This document shows positions 48,509 to 62,198 of a stretch of 64,000 nucleotides of DNA, piece by piece; position 1 is the stretch's first letter; the number at the start of each line of letters is the position of its first letter. The stretch is taken from assembly GCA_965153455.1 (NCBI GenBank), contig OZ234503.1, forward strand, positions 5,920,157 to 5,984,156, given 5' to 3'. Below the pieces are notes generated by a model. It ran no database searches. It worked only from the letters and a program-made list of their open reading frames with translations, and was not told where the DNA came from. This stretch comes from Sphagnum compactum (lineage: Eukaryota; Bryophyta; Sphagnopsida; Sphagnales). A program made the position numbers and the translations under genes.

Positions 48509-51500
48509 TTATAGTGCAGTAGTTGCTCGCAGAAGAGAATCTAGGGAGTCAAGATTAATTTCAGATAGCTTTCGTGCCATTTCCACACTGGGCCCACCAT
48601 GGCGCATGCCCACATAGAAGCTTGCATACATGTTGACACGGTCCATATATGTCTCACTTGATGTAATCCGCACAACTGAACCCATTTGGACAGTGTAAAA
48701 CCAAGTGTCAGTGCAACTTCTGAGAACACAAATTAATTGTATCTATCAAAATTTCTGTTGTTATATGTTTGGAATGACTCAGATTCTTCACTAGAACATT
48801 TTATAATTGAAAGGTTCCATGAGATTTAGATCATATGGGATATTATTTGCAACCACCATGGTTAAGGTACACTTTGATGGTAGGTTCAGATGCAAGTATG
48901 TCTCTTGTTCTATGAGGCGCAGATCTAGATTCCATGGCAAGTTCTTATTCTGGATTCTTTGATATTTCTATTCTTCATCACCATCTAACAAAAAAAGACT
49001 CTGGCTGTCTCTGCAGTGACCTTTTAGCAACCTCTTTCTAAGACAAGAAAGTTGCCACTACTAGCTGGAAGAGCGTATAATCTTTCTTCTGTATGCATAG
49101 ATTCACATAAATCAGTTGCCAATGATACTCACCATTGAATCCTGCATCCTCAATACACTTTGCATATTTAGGGCGGCGTGAGGCACTTCGCCAAATCACA
49201 CGACCTCCAGGCTGCAAATATTGCCCACAGTAAAACACTTCAAACTTCAGATCCTCATTATAACACATGCTAAATGGCTTCTTTGGGCTTCAGTGAGGAT
49301 CATATTTTCTCTCCATTCTTACCTTCACTTGATCCCTCAAGGCTGCACACAATATATCAATATCTTCTTGGTCAAGCCAGTCAACATGATCCATCAATAT
49401 AACCTGCGAAGTTCAGAAACATATTCAGTTGATGAAATATGATTGAGAAGAGTCAAGAAAAAGGCAGATGAATCAAATGTACCCTGATACTTCCCATTTA
49501 TGATCACTGACAGAGCGATGACTCACCTTTGTGTACATGCGCTTCCTCAACTCCTCAACAAATGCAGTAGTTCGGATTAGGAGGCGCTCCTTATTTGCCA
49601 AGTCTACCTGTAATCATTTAAAACTACAATGTTCTAGATACATTTGCTAAATTAAAGATAGCACTTGAGTCTGTTAATCAGAAAGCAATAAGTGAATAGG
49701 TAACTGGTGCTAAAAAATAATAGCACTGCTTCAGACTTCCCTTACCCAACAGCCCTCCAGGAATATCTATACCAGGAGCAAGACTCCAATATTAAATTTA
49801 ACCCACCCCAAATTATGGGTGTTTTTCTACACTACAGGGTGACAGAAGTCATGATGCAAGGAAGCAAATTACCTTCAGCCTATTGAAAACCTCTTCTTCC
49901 AGAAACCTTGGGCAGCAATGCCTTGAAAACTTTCCAGTCAAGCAGCATCGATAGAAATAATTGCTGAAACACATGTAGATTTTTGAGGCCATTAGCATGC
50001 ATGCTTCTTGTTTTGGAATTTCATTTGATGAGATTTCATTAACATTTGTTCAACGTATCCACTACATGACATCAGCAAATGACAATTCTACACTGAAAAA
50101 CATTCCAATGAAGCACATGGAAATACTGAAAGCCCCAAACACATGCCACTGCCTCTACAGTTTCTCTCAATCCATTTGGTGGGGTTTCATAAGGCTAACC
50201 CTTTCATAATTACCTAAATGCTTTGCTAACTATGGAACAGGTGCATGTGCAAGCTTGTGACTTACCTGTCCCGAAGATGGGAGTATTCGGCTGTAGAGTT
50301 CAAGCATCGCACCACATAGCTGCATAGCCAACAATGAATGATATTCAGTTCCTTCTAATATGTTAACAATCCAAGACTCTCAATGACAAATTGTAGTTCT
50401 GTCAAATAAAAGCTGTGCATATCATACAACACTAAAGTCAGAAACATTATAATTCTGCAGGATCAAATAACAACGTTGCATGTTGAAACTTACTTATAGA
50501 TGTTATCCTCCTTGCGGATAAGGTTCAGTTGACCCTTGCAAACACCAGCACAGAACCATAGCACCAGTGGATTTGTTACAAGGAAAGCTGAGAGGCGTGT
50601 GACAAGGTTGGCCTGTAAGAGCCACTTGCCAACTGTAGCAAACCTGTCCAAGATTGTCTCATGGAACTTCAGTAACAATCCTCAGGTTCTTTAGAGTGAT
50701 ACTGCTTCCTGATACCGAAAGAATTGTTAGCTCATTACCAGGGTAGAAAAGAGAAGCAGACTAACCAAAGTTCTTTCTGATGTTCCAAAGTAGGGGCATT
50801 CACAAGGCTGTCAATCCAGTGTTGCTGCACACCAGATGTAACTGATGTAAATAATATGTTCGTAAGCAATCAGAACTTTCTCCATAATTACAAGTTGAAT
50901 CAGTCTGAATAGAATAGAGAAATGACCCAATAACAAGGTTATAAATAATTCAGAACTGGCACCAGGGCTGTGAAGAGGAAACAGAGGAGACCAACCATTG
51001 ACAAAAAGGAGAGGCAGTATGAACAATAGTGACAGTCACCAACATTCAATGACCTTCAACAGCAACATGTACTGTAGTGATTAACTACCATAATGTCCCC
51101 ACTGACTTCCTCAGCCCCCAGCTGTGGGTGGACATCAATGTCATACATTGACTAACATTTTCAGTTTCTGTCACAAGACCAGCAGTAATAACCATGATGT
51201 TGGCTACCTCAACAAGACATAAAAGAGAAGAGAAGACCAAGAAAACCAAGAAGAGAAACAAAGAAACACCAAAAAAATAAAAGCCAAAAAATAACTCAAC
51301 AAGGAAGGAGGAAGAGAAACAAAGAAACAACATGGAGAATGTTAAGAGCATGATCATTTCAGGCCACCATGTATTTTTTCCTCATTCACAGAGCTTCTCC
51401 AAGAACATGCTGCCAGGAAGGAGTTGCATTACAATTTTTATCATTATACCTGTCGTGTAATTCTGGCCAGAGCTCGTACAGCCCGGATTAGCCGACCCAT

Positions 51501-54500
51501 ACCACCTGTAACAGAAGTCCAGAAAACCCCCAAACTCTCCAACTGGTCAGGTAAGACAATGATATAAAAAGAAGATAATGGCAGTTGCTCACTATTGTGT
51601 ACAGTAGCTTAGACTTACCATGATAGTACAAACCATTCTTGAAGTAACGTCTCTTCTTTGACCTGCAAACACCAAATCAGACCAGTTTTCAGAAGATTGA
51701 TACATATTTTGTGCAGCCTAAAATAATCCCTGGCCATTAAATATCATGGTGACATGCTCTAAGAGCAACTGTTGTCAGTGAGGAAATTGAGAAGTTCCAG
51801 AAGAAACTTACCAAAATTTGGAAGCTCCTTGGCTGAGAAAAGGAGCAAGCTCTTTCTTAAACAATGATGGAAAATTTGGATGGACACCCTCTCCAAACAT
51901 TTGCCAAACATCTTGGAATGGCAACCTGCAATACATCAACTCTTCCTCCTAAAAAAATCAGTAATTGATCTACATTTATGTACCATCTTGTAAACTGAGT
52001 CACCAGCAGTTCACCAATATCCATGTAGTTTTCTGCAGACAAGGATCATACCGGATAATTGCCACTCGCTTCAACTCCAGCAAATAGCTCTGGGCTGGGT
52101 TGATATCCACAGCCACAACTTGGCCAGCACCCTACAATGGATCAATCAATGCTGTCAGTTGGGAAATGTGCCCATTGAACTCATGTAAAAAGGTCTACAG
52201 GCAAATCCAACACAATGGTGCAAACAAAAAATACTACAAATAAGTTTTATGAACTACCTGATAGACAAGGTCCAAGGCATTGCAGCCTCCAGAGGTTAGA
52301 GTTAGAACTGTGTCATCTCCATTTATATCCAGCACTTTGTCATCCTCACGAGGGTCCTCCCAGGACAGAGAGTAGAGGAATGTGGGTGGGAATGCAGGTG
52401 GCCTCTTTGCTTCAAACTCATCTGAAGCCCTAGCTGGAAAGCGCACTAGATTTTGCTCTGTAGGATTTGTGGGCACCAGTTCATTGTCAACATTAGTCTT
52501 GCATAACAACAGCAACAACCTCAGGTCCCAGCTGCTGACAATTGTCATCAGGCATAGCTTTCTCTCAGCACTGTCATACTGGCAGCGTGTGGCATGCTAT
52601 ACTTGCTGTGTTTCAAAAGAGCCTAATTGAGCCAGAATCAGTACTCCAATCTAACAAAGTGAGATGAGAAAGCAGAATGAAATGCGCACTTACTTGTGCA
52701 ATCACGCCGTTGACCAATCCACTGGTAATAGGGAGCCCGAAGCACTGGCACATAGGGGATCTTTCCCCGGGCATTGTACTCATAAACTGTATCCACAGGA
52801 CATGAGGCCTTAGGATTCTCAAACATGTGCAACTTTAAGTATTACAACCATAATCCTAAGATGTCCAAACAGACACTGGTGACTGAAGATATTTTGCTCT
52901 TTCCTGTCAAACCAGATTTTGGGTGAGCCTATATTAGTCCAGCCAATCCAGCCAATCAAACTAAATAGGATTTCCATAAGGCAAGTAAGAAACAACTGTT
53001 GGATGACTTAACACATGATCTGCTGGGGATTATGTGCTTGTAGCTCAAGATCATTATCATCACATTGCATAAGAATGCCACATAGTTGGATCTCTTTTCC
53101 TCCAAGTCCTTGAATGATACAGGAAATCACTGTACCTGGCTCAAGCTTGTGCTCAAGGTAAAGTCGCCTCTCAGGTCCCAAGTCTGCAAGTTCAAACAGA
53201 TAGTAGTTAAAATGCAGCAGTAATGGTCCAGACTACCATAAAACAAAGGAAACAACAGATGAGAAAAAGCAGACGAACAGGTCCAGTATCTCAAGGCACA
53301 TATCTGTCCAATTGTAACCCTGAAACCAACATGAGTCAAGCAGGACATGAAGGACCTCCCACAGTGAGCACCTTCCAAAGTGTTCTCTCTGCCTCTAAAA
53401 TTATTGCCAGTTAAGAAAGGCACATCAGTTGAGAGAAATCAGCCAAGCAGAGACCCCTACCAATACCATCAACATCGAAGATACTTCTCCAGAACCATCG
53501 TTGTATGTAGCTGTGCTGGCGATTTGGGAGATCATACTTAGCAGAGGTAAAAAAGTCGGCAACACCAACAATTCCATCTTCCTCTAAGTTAGTCACAGCA
53601 TTGTCAATTGCTGACATGAAATCAGGGATCACTGCATCACAAGGCACAAGTACAACAAGATATTCATCAGAAGTATGTCACGGTTTGCAGTTCAATCTAC
53701 AATTCACCTGAGTCCTTCCTTTTCACACTACATGGAGCTCAGCGCAAACAAGTCAAGCGTTGTTCACGACTTACTTGTCAGCGAGTAGGAGAAGGTGATG
53801 AGAGTGGCAGGTCTCTTAGGTGTAAAAGTGCAAGCATCACCCTCCACCACTTCAACATTATGCCAGCCTCGACTGATCACTTTCTGCCGAGCAACTTCGC
53901 ATAAAGCAGAGCAGATATCCACCACATAGATCTTCTCAAACGATTCAAGATCGATCAGCTGCGACATCATGTCCACATTCTCAGCCGTGCCTCCGCCCAT
54001 GTCCACCCATGTTAGGCCTGTTGACCCACGCAATCGTGCTGCGCAAGATGCCAACATCGGCATGCGTCCGTGCAAGAAGCTCGCGCGAAACCTGTCATCT
54101 GCGTTTTCCACCATTTGCCAACAACAAGCATTTCAAGCTCCCTCCCTTTTCCGCTCAATCAAACTCCCCTGCAAACCTTCTACAACTTTGCTGACAGACG
54201 AGTTTCGAAAATCGATCTAATGACGCTCATAATCCCGTAACTGCCCGCAGATAACAAGTATCCAAGCGTTACATAACAGATGCGAAGAGAGTGTGAGTCT
54301 TGGACCCAAGCCATTCCAGAAAACCTCGCAGACTGTTCGTATTCACAGGACTTGACACGCAGTGTTTGCATCGACTACCTCCTTTCCTCACAACCACTGG
54401 CTGCTGAAGGAAAAAACGTTCGGCCAGCAGCAGTCTGCCACTAAAACCTCTAAGATCAGAAGACAACTGCAGCATCACATCAGTATCTTCTCACTCCACG

Positions 54501-55103
54501 TCCTCAATGACTATTCTCATTGCAGAGTATGAGCTGCTTTTAATCAATCCCATCTACGACACCGCACAACCCCCTCGGAAAACACCTCCCTATAAACATA
54601 AACATCCTAACATCCCTCTCCTATCACAGCTTCGACAGCTCCACTAACGATTTCCAACACACGTACAATGAGATTGAGATCGACTCTCCAAGACAGACGT
54701 AACAATTAATACGTATAACTACAAGAAAAAGATCACCACCTGCATTCTCAGCGTTTTCTGCAAAACAGTACGACCATCAATAACAACAAAAACAACAACA
54801 ACAACAACAAACAGACTACTCAATCAGGCTTGGAACGACAAACTCTCAGAAACTATAAAAAGAACGAACTCCAAGAGACCACGGGATCTCTAGCAACCTC
54901 CCTCCTCTCTCCCCAGGCGATATCCGAACAACAGGACCAGGGAATTGAAGCGAAATCACAAACTCACAAGCATGCGCTTGAGGTCCGTAGAAAAACTCCA
55001 GACGCTCCTTGTGCGACTTCCCCTGCACACCTCGCAACCACATTGCGGCCAGACAGTCGATATCCTGCTTCCAACCCTTCACCTTCTCGATGGGCCACAC
55101 CAT
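48509..55103 (-). CDS. BTA1: betaine lipid (DGTS) synthase, BtaB-BtaA fusion
   Basis: Eighteen exons: 55103-54968, 54098-53775, 53631-53461, 53183-53136, 52786-52694, 52457-52258, 52131-52052, 51925-51812, 51662-51619, 51505-51450, 50824-50766, 50643-50494, 50319-50266, 49963-49873, 49607-49527, 49403-49323, 49211-49133 and 48675-48509. The model gives 675 aa, close to algal BTA1. The N-terminal half is the BtaB-like N-methyltransferase, with FYGPQAHAYDRFR and the SAM-binding loop VDMGGGTAENV (77-87). The C-terminal half is BtaA-like (DUF3419), with FLYSLSWEDPR (284-294), SGGCNAL (313-319), DHVDWLD (572-578) and GGRVIWRSAS (596-605). BtaA moves the 3-amino-3-carboxypropyl group from SAM to diacylglycerol and BtaB adds three methyls, giving DGTS, an extraplastidic membrane lipid. 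Methyltransferase-first order is that of eukaryotic BTA1. The start is the first in-frame ATG (an upstream TTG is ignored). The exon 5/6 junction is the least certain. Confidence 0.92.
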
Positions 55104-58100
55104 TGCAGCTGGCAAACAACGGTGATGCGCGGAGCGCTGGAGGGAGGGGAGAGAAGGGACGATAGAGGAAACAAGCGAAAGAACTTTGCTGAGCGATATG
55201 ACAAGAGAGACAGAAGAACTCCGCGCCTTCTCCTCGCTCTCTCGTCGTCTTCTGCCTCCCTCCCTTTGTCCTGCCCGGAGCTGCCCTGCTGCCCGTGGTA
55301 AGAATCAAGTCAATTTATAAGTTTAAAAACTTAATGGTTTATAGCTATTACTAGTGTAGCCTGTGCCGTTGGCCCAAGTGTGAACACATTCTTTATTTTC
55401 ACATTAAAAATTTGGAAATTTTCTAAATTCGGCAATGTGAACACATTCTTTATTTTCACATTAAAAATTTGGAAATTTTCTAAATTCGGCAATGTGAACA
55501 CATTTGAGAGCTCAACTGAATTTTCCTTCCAAACCCAATTTTTGCAATTTCTTTGAATTTTCAGCAACAACATTCACTCAAAAATCAATATCTTCCACAC
55601 CTTAGCTCTGAAAATTATGAAATAAATTCTATTAAATCTGACTCACTGAGAGTTTTCCAACAACACCAGGAAGGGCCCTAAATTCCAATATCATTTTTTT
55701 TCTATTTTATCTAATTTTCATTGAAAAAATAGTTCAATAATCAATAGCTTTCACATTGTAGTTCCAAACAGCCTCAAACGAAGTGAATGCACTCCTACTC
55801 ATTGAGAGCTTTCCGAAGATACCAAGAGCACAGCATGAAGGACCATGATCTGAAAGATCTCAGTGTGAAACAAAACAAGACAAATTACTTGTTTCATAGT
55901 TAAATTATTTCTATTTTTTGTTTCCAAAGTCATTTTTTGTAATTTAATTGAAATTTCAATGAAAAAACTACTCAAAATTCAATATCTCTTGCACCTTAGG
56001 TTTGATTTTTTTTTTAATTATCCTCATTAAATCTTACTCACTAAGGGCTTTCCAATAGTGCTAGGAATGCACCCAAATTCCCCTATAGTTTTTAATTCTC
56101 ATTTAAATGAATTTATAATTTAAAGAATATTCAATAATTTCTACATAATAAAGCATTATGAAACCAACTCAATGCATCCGGTCTCATTGAGGGCTTCCAA
56201 CAATACCAAAGCACACCAAGAGACACGTGGTTGGTTTGAGAGATCTCAACATGATAAATAAACAAACGAATAAAACAAACAACCTTCCTTCATAAATAGA
56301 TTACAATACATGTATTTTTCAATGTTGGGTGGTTCTTGAACTTTTAGGATAAACCTCTAATTCCATTTTTTCAATGATAAGACATAACATCTCAATTTGA
56401 TTGGGTTCTTTGAAAATGTAAAAAATTTGGTGGAATCCAAAATTGGTTTTGTAACATACTAGAGGTCAAGTTACAAATTTAATTGGGTTATTTGAAAAGG
56501 TCAAAAGTGTCATCCAGTTTGGATTTGGGTTTTCAATTGTGAGGTGGATCTAAATTCAGTTTTATTTTAAACATCTTTGTCTAATTCCTAATTAGTGGTT
56601 ATGTTTAAATAGGTCAATTAGCATGTAGGTTGGAATAGGTTTTGGTTAGTCTTTCGTTATGATCCAAATAGTGAACAAGATCAATTTTGTCTTTGCAAAA
56701 ATAAACAATGTAAAAAAAACTACAATTTTATTGCAAAAAAAAATACAATATACATAATCATATATTGACATCTAAAAGGTAGATAAAAGCCAACATTCAA
56801 TTAGAATAGTACAATGAGAAGTGCAATTATAATTCATGCATTTGAACTTTGAACCATCCACTTCATTTCTTTCAAAAAACTCAAAAAACTACAAGATCTA
56901 AAACTATTATTGACCTTTTGTGATAGAACCACCCAACAATAATTATGAATGTGTTTGTCTTTCACTTTAGGCCTTCAACAACAAAAAATCTTAATGAACA
57001 ATCATAAAACACCTTCAAACTTGAAAGAACTTGCAATTCTAGTTTGACTTGCAATTTTAAATCCACTTGACAAAAATGGCAAAGGAACAATTTTTCAATC
57101 TCTCACTTTACAAGCCCAATTTATCACTAACTCCACTCAACATGAATTGCAAAAGAATTCGACATCTCTCACTTTGCAATCTCTTTGATTCCAAGTTTCC
57201 TGACAACACCTAACATTACTATGACAAAATTTCTATTTCTTACAATATTTCATCATTTTTAGATGCCCACCTTCAAATTACTATAGAGCCCCAAAAAAAC
57301 TCTCAGAAACCTAACCAAATTTAACAAACACAAACAATACCCCCTTAAATCCTAACAAAAAAAATGTAGAATGAAAACAAAATAAGAATGACAAGCATAA
57401 ATAAAACAAACATAAAGAGAAAACATACCTTATGTCCAAAACATGATGGGTTTATGTTATATTTTGGCCAACAAAAATGTGATGAACAAAGTGAGTAACA
57501 AAGCATGGAAAGGTCACCTTAAAAAAAAACACACATCAAACACAAAGTAAACAAAATGCAATGGAACACCTATGAACAACAAACACAATGTAATGGAACA
57601 AAAACATGAAACAACAATGACAATGGAGCCAATAAATGAAGGTGATGGAACTGTTAAATAACCAAAAAAAAGGTGTAGTGATGAGCCAATTGATGGTAAC
57701 AAACCAACAAAATGATATGATGTTGGAACCATCAAATAGGAAAGAAGAATGTGATGGTGACATCCTTAAACCCTAAACCCTAAAAAAACAAGTATCATAA
57801 GATCTATTATGTTACATGCAAGTTTTTAATATTATTTATGAAATATGATGATACGTCTTTTCAATTAGGATAGGGATGGAAGACAATTTGCCCATCAAAT
57901 CAAAGGAATTGACCATAAATGTCAACAAAATTGACATTCCCATTGAAAAAATCATGTTGATGTAAGTTGTTGTAATTGAACAAGTTGAAAGAAAAGTTGT
58001 TTGTAGTGTGGTCGTCTTTCAAAATTGCATTTAAGTTATAAAAATAAAAATAAATTGACCAAAAAAATGAAATTTGTGTAATTTAAGGAAGGTGAAATTC

Positions 58101-59365
58101 ATTATGATTAATGTTTAACAACATTTTTTAAAATGTACAAAAAGTTGTTAATCAAATGTTTTGAACCTTACATCACTAAAAATGTACTTACTAATAATGA
58201 TTCATATGGACTTGAGAAATTTAATGGTTCGCTTAAATATGAATCATGCCCATTTCAAAAATTGTTTGCAAATTTGATGATTTCAAGGAAAAAAAATCAT
58301 AATAAGTTTGATGATGATGTAATTTGACATTAAACAATAAGTTTGAGTCTAAAGTGAAATTAAACTTTCATATGTTTTAGAAGTTGAATTTATCCAAATA
58401 AACTTACGACATTAATAATGTTGTAATAATGTTCTTTTTATGACACATGAAGGTTTACATATCAATGATTCAGTTATGTTTAAATTGATGGTAATTTAGT
58501 AGTAAAGTGTATGACACCCTTCCCATCACTTAGTATTTGAAAACATAGTTTTTGAACTTGTTTAGTTCATAAATTTCATGTGTAGACCTTGGTTTGAAAT
58601 TAATTGTGTGATGTTTCAACATTGGATCTAAATGTTTTCAAATATAATAAATAATAGTGTAGCACAATTCCAAATCAATTTCTTTACATCCATAGATGAC
58701 CACTAATGCAATGAAATATCTTTAAAATACAAACAAATTTTATTACATATATTATACATATGTTGAAAGTTTTAGAATTAAAAAGGTAGTTGCTAAACTA
58801 GAAATTCTAGATTAAATTATTTATTCAACAAAGAACTGCCAAAGCTGCCCAGGAAGGTACTACAGTATATTTAAAGAAACAATTACCCATTTAGAAAGTG
58901 GGCTTATTTGCCTCATATCCCATCGCAAAAAAAATTAAATGTATGGTAATGCTTCTAGGTGGGTGAATTCTTGAAATAAGGAACCTAGGATGAAACAATA
59001 GTTGAGTGATGCGCAACAATTTGGGAAATGATGTCCTTCACCTATATAAGTTTGGGACCTATCCATTATGAAGCACGAGGTGCACGTTATCATGAAACTA
59101 AACATACACACATAGAAATAGGTAGATGAGGAGGCAATAGGAGTGAAAGGCACCTCACCATAAAAGAAACCTCTTAGCATAGTAAGGTAATGTTCAAAAA
59201 GCAAATATTACCTTTATAATGCACTGGCGAAAAAATTCCATTTTTTCTTATGATATCAATTGGGTATCATGAGGAAAACATGAAAAAGAAGTACGAAAAA
59301 CAAATTATGTTTCATAATGTGTTTTTCGGTGAATGCAAAATATAGTGGTTCACTTTTGGAACTAG
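55104..59365. other. BTA1 upstream region, then AT-rich spacer
   Basis: Positions 55104-55310 are GC-richer and pyrimidine-rich on the minus strand, fitting the 5' leader and core promoter of BTA1. At 55379-55492 a 57-bp unit beginning TGTGAACACATTC is tandemly duplicated, with a 13-base third start. Beyond that the DNA is AT-rich without recognisable genes. At 57765-57784 there are about two and a half units of CCCTAAA, the plant-type telomere word, too short to be more than an interstitial trace. The frames at 57514-57763 and 58935-59204 are unsupported. Confidence 0.4.
55379..55492. repeat. 57-bp tandem duplication
   Basis: Two essentially identical units start at 55379 and 55436, and a 13-base partial third starts at 55493. 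Near-identity suggests a recent slippage or unequal exchange. It lies about 280 bp upstream of the BTA1 start codon on the other side of the leader. Confidence 0.9.
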
Positions 59366-59569
59366 CACTAAAACGAAAGTGGGGTGTAGTTTATTGGCCT
59401 AAATCACTATGTGACTTTGAAAGTGAAATAGGTTCACTACACTTTAATGATTTCACTCTAGTTAAAATGATTTCACTATAAGGTCATTAGGTAAACATCA
59501 TGTTTCATTACTAATTGACATAATTCACTATTATAATTTACTATGGTAAATAGTTTTATTTTTATGTTA

Positions 59570-61740
59570 TTTTAAATACCCTATGTTATTTTAAGTTACT
59601 TTAGTTATTTTAACTTATACCCTAGATTATTGTAAATTATTAAAGTTATTACACCCTCAATCATACCTTAAATTATTATAGGTTATTTTACCTTAAGGTA
59701 TCCTAATTTATTTTAGGCTTTATATGTTAAGTTATTTAAAGCTAAACTATTTAGCTAACCATAGGTTATACCATAGGTTATTATACTTTAAGTTAATATA
59801 TGTTATTTCAAGTTATACCTTAGGCTATTCAAGGTCATTCTACTTTATATTAATATAAATTATTTTATCCAAAAGTATAATAACTTGAAATAATCTAAAA
59901 TATTATATAATAACCTAAAGTAAAATAACATATAAAAAATTGCATATAATGATTTAAGTGGAATAACTTAAGGTAGAATAATCTAAAATAATCAATAACA
60001 GCCTTGATAAAATAATTTAGAACAACCAAGAATAATTTGTGTACCTAAAATAACCAATAATAACATAAGATAAAATAATTTAAAATAGTTAAGAACAACC
60101 AAAAATAACCTTCAACAAAAAGAAAAATCTAAAATAACCAAGAATAATTTAACATAATCAATAATAACATATTATTAAATAACTAGTAATAACCTAAAAT
60201 ATAATAACCAATAATAACATACGATATAATAACCAAAAATAATTAAGATTAACCTATGATGAATATCCAAAAATAATCAATAATAACCTATAATAAAATA
60301 ACCAATAATAACCTATGGTAAATAACATTGAATGGCCAAAAATAACATATCATGAATATGATAGAATAGCCAATAGTAGCTTACGATATAATAACCAACA
60401 ATAACTTATGGTAAATAAAGTAGAATAACCAACAAAAATTTAATGATAGAATAGCCAAAAATAACGTATGATAAATAGTTTAAAATAACCAACAATAATT
60501 TATGATAGAACAACAAAAAATAACTTATGATAAATAGCTTAAAATAACCAACAATAGTTTATGATAGATAGTATAAAAAAACTTATGGTAAATAAATTAA
60601 AACGTCCAACAATAGCCAATGATAAAATAGCAAAAAAAAGTTTAAAGTAAAATAGCCAAAAAAACCAATAATGGCCTATGACAAAATAACAAACAATAGC
60701 CTATGGTAAATAATCAAGAATAATCAAAATAGCCGATTGTAAATAACTTAAATTAACCAATAATAACCTATGATAAAATAGCGAGCAATAGCTTATGATA
60801 AAATAGCCAAAAATAGTCTACATGGTGAAATAAATTAAAATAACCAATAATATTATATGGTAAAATAACCTAAAATAATTTAAAATAGCCTACAATAGAA
60901 TAACCAACAATGGCCTATAATATAATAGTTTAAAATAGCCTATAATAAAATAGTTAAAAATAGGCAACAATAGCCTATGATAAAATAGTAAAAAAAGGCA
61001 ACAATAACTTACAATAAAATACCACACAATAGTTTAGGGTAAAATAATTTAAAATAATCAAAAATAGTCAATGGTAAAATAATTTAGAATAACTTACAAT
61101 GGAATAACCAAGAATAGCTAATGGTAAAATAATTTAGAATAACATATGATAGAATAACCACGAATAACCAATGGTAAAATAATTAGAATAACTTATGATA
61201 AAATAGCTAAAATGGCCAATGGTAAAATAATTAAATAACTCACAATAAAATAACAAAAAATAGTCAATGGTAAAATAATTTAAAATACCTTACAATAGTC
61301 TATGATAAATAACCAATAATAACAAATGGTAAAATAATTGAGAATAACCAATAATAGTTTATGATAAAATAGTGAAAAATAACCAATGGTAAAATAACTT
61401 AAAATAACCAACAATAATCTATGGTAAAATAGTTTAACGAACGGTAGCTTTTGATATAATAACCAAAAGTAGCCTATGGTAATATAACCTATAATAACCT
61501 ATAATAACTAACAATAAAATAGGCACTAATAGATTATGGTAATATAATTTTAAATAGCCAACAATATCATACAATAGAATACCCTAGGGTAATATAACAT
61601 AGAATAACCAATAATAACCTATGGTGAAATAATTTAAAATAGTCAACAATGGCGTATGATAAAATAACCTACAATAATTTATGGTAAAATAACCAAAAAT
61701 TACCTAGAATAGCTTACGGTAAAATAGCCAAAATTTGCCA
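59570..61740. repeat. AATAACC-type minisatellite with complementary short arm
   Basis: A short arm of TTATT-type units (about 59570-59860) is followed by a long arm of units such as AATAACCAATAATAACCTAT, AAAATAGCC and GGTAAAATAATTTA. Read from the other strand this reproduces the long TTATT arm plus short AATAA arm of copy 1. Units are more degenerate than those of copy 1. Confidence 0.75.
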
Positions 61741-61810
61741 AGAATAACCAAGGGTTAAAAAGAATGTGCATAATAATATGTGATGACAAAAAAATATTAT
61801 TTATTTAAAT

Positions 61811-61885
61811 AGTGGTTCAATGGTTAAAGACTTGTTCTTTAAACATGGAAGTGAAAATAAGTGAAGGGTTCAAACCTTCACACTT
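61811..61885 (+). repeat. tRNA-like module inside CACTA copy 2
   Basis: AGTGGTTCAATGGTTAAAG resembles box A, and GGGTTCAAACCTTC contains a near-consensus box B. Its orientation relative to the element equals that of the module in copy 1. No cloverleaf or anticodon arm is evident, so it is not called a tRNA gene. Confidence 0.5.
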
Positions 61886-62198
61886 GCACCCTAGGTTGGT
61901 GGGAAAGGTGTGTACATGGGTTAGGTACCTAGTTTAGGTTAAGTAGCTTAGTGAAAGTTCCTAGGTGCTTAGTTTAGGTTTGCAATTAATTATTAGTGAA
62001 TTTGGTATTGATGATTTAACTATTAATGATTTTGATTAACTATTGGTGATCAATTCAATTAGCTATTAGTGAATTCACCTTCATGTAACAATTGGTCCCT
62101 ATTTACTAGGAGGTTGCGCACTTTCACCATGATAAATTTATCCAACTTCATTCAAAACCTATTGAAACACAAAGTGAACATATTGGTGTAATGTAGTG

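Larger units (their letters stand above)
59366..62198. mobile_element. CACTA-like non-autonomous DNA transposon, copy 2 (inverted)
   Basis: The element begins CACTAAAACGAAAGTGGGG and ends ATGTAGTG. It is flanked by TAG at 59363-59365 and 62199-62201, a 3-bp target duplication as in CACTA transposons. Its left 100 bases match the reverse complement of copy 1's right end (AAAGTGGGGTGT, AAATCACTATG, AAAGTGAAAT in order). Its right end, reversed, matches copy 1's left end (TTGGATAA, then CCTAGTRAAYAGGGACCA). It is therefore the same family in opposite orientation. The interior is TTATT-type (59570-59860), then a long AATAACC-type array (about 59870-61740), then a tRNA-like module. No transposase is encoded. 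Confidence 0.78.

Noticed and set aside
57765-57784. Telomere-like CCCTAAA units
   Set aside because: Fewer than three units. They do not mark a chromosome end and are common by chance in AT-rich plant DNA.
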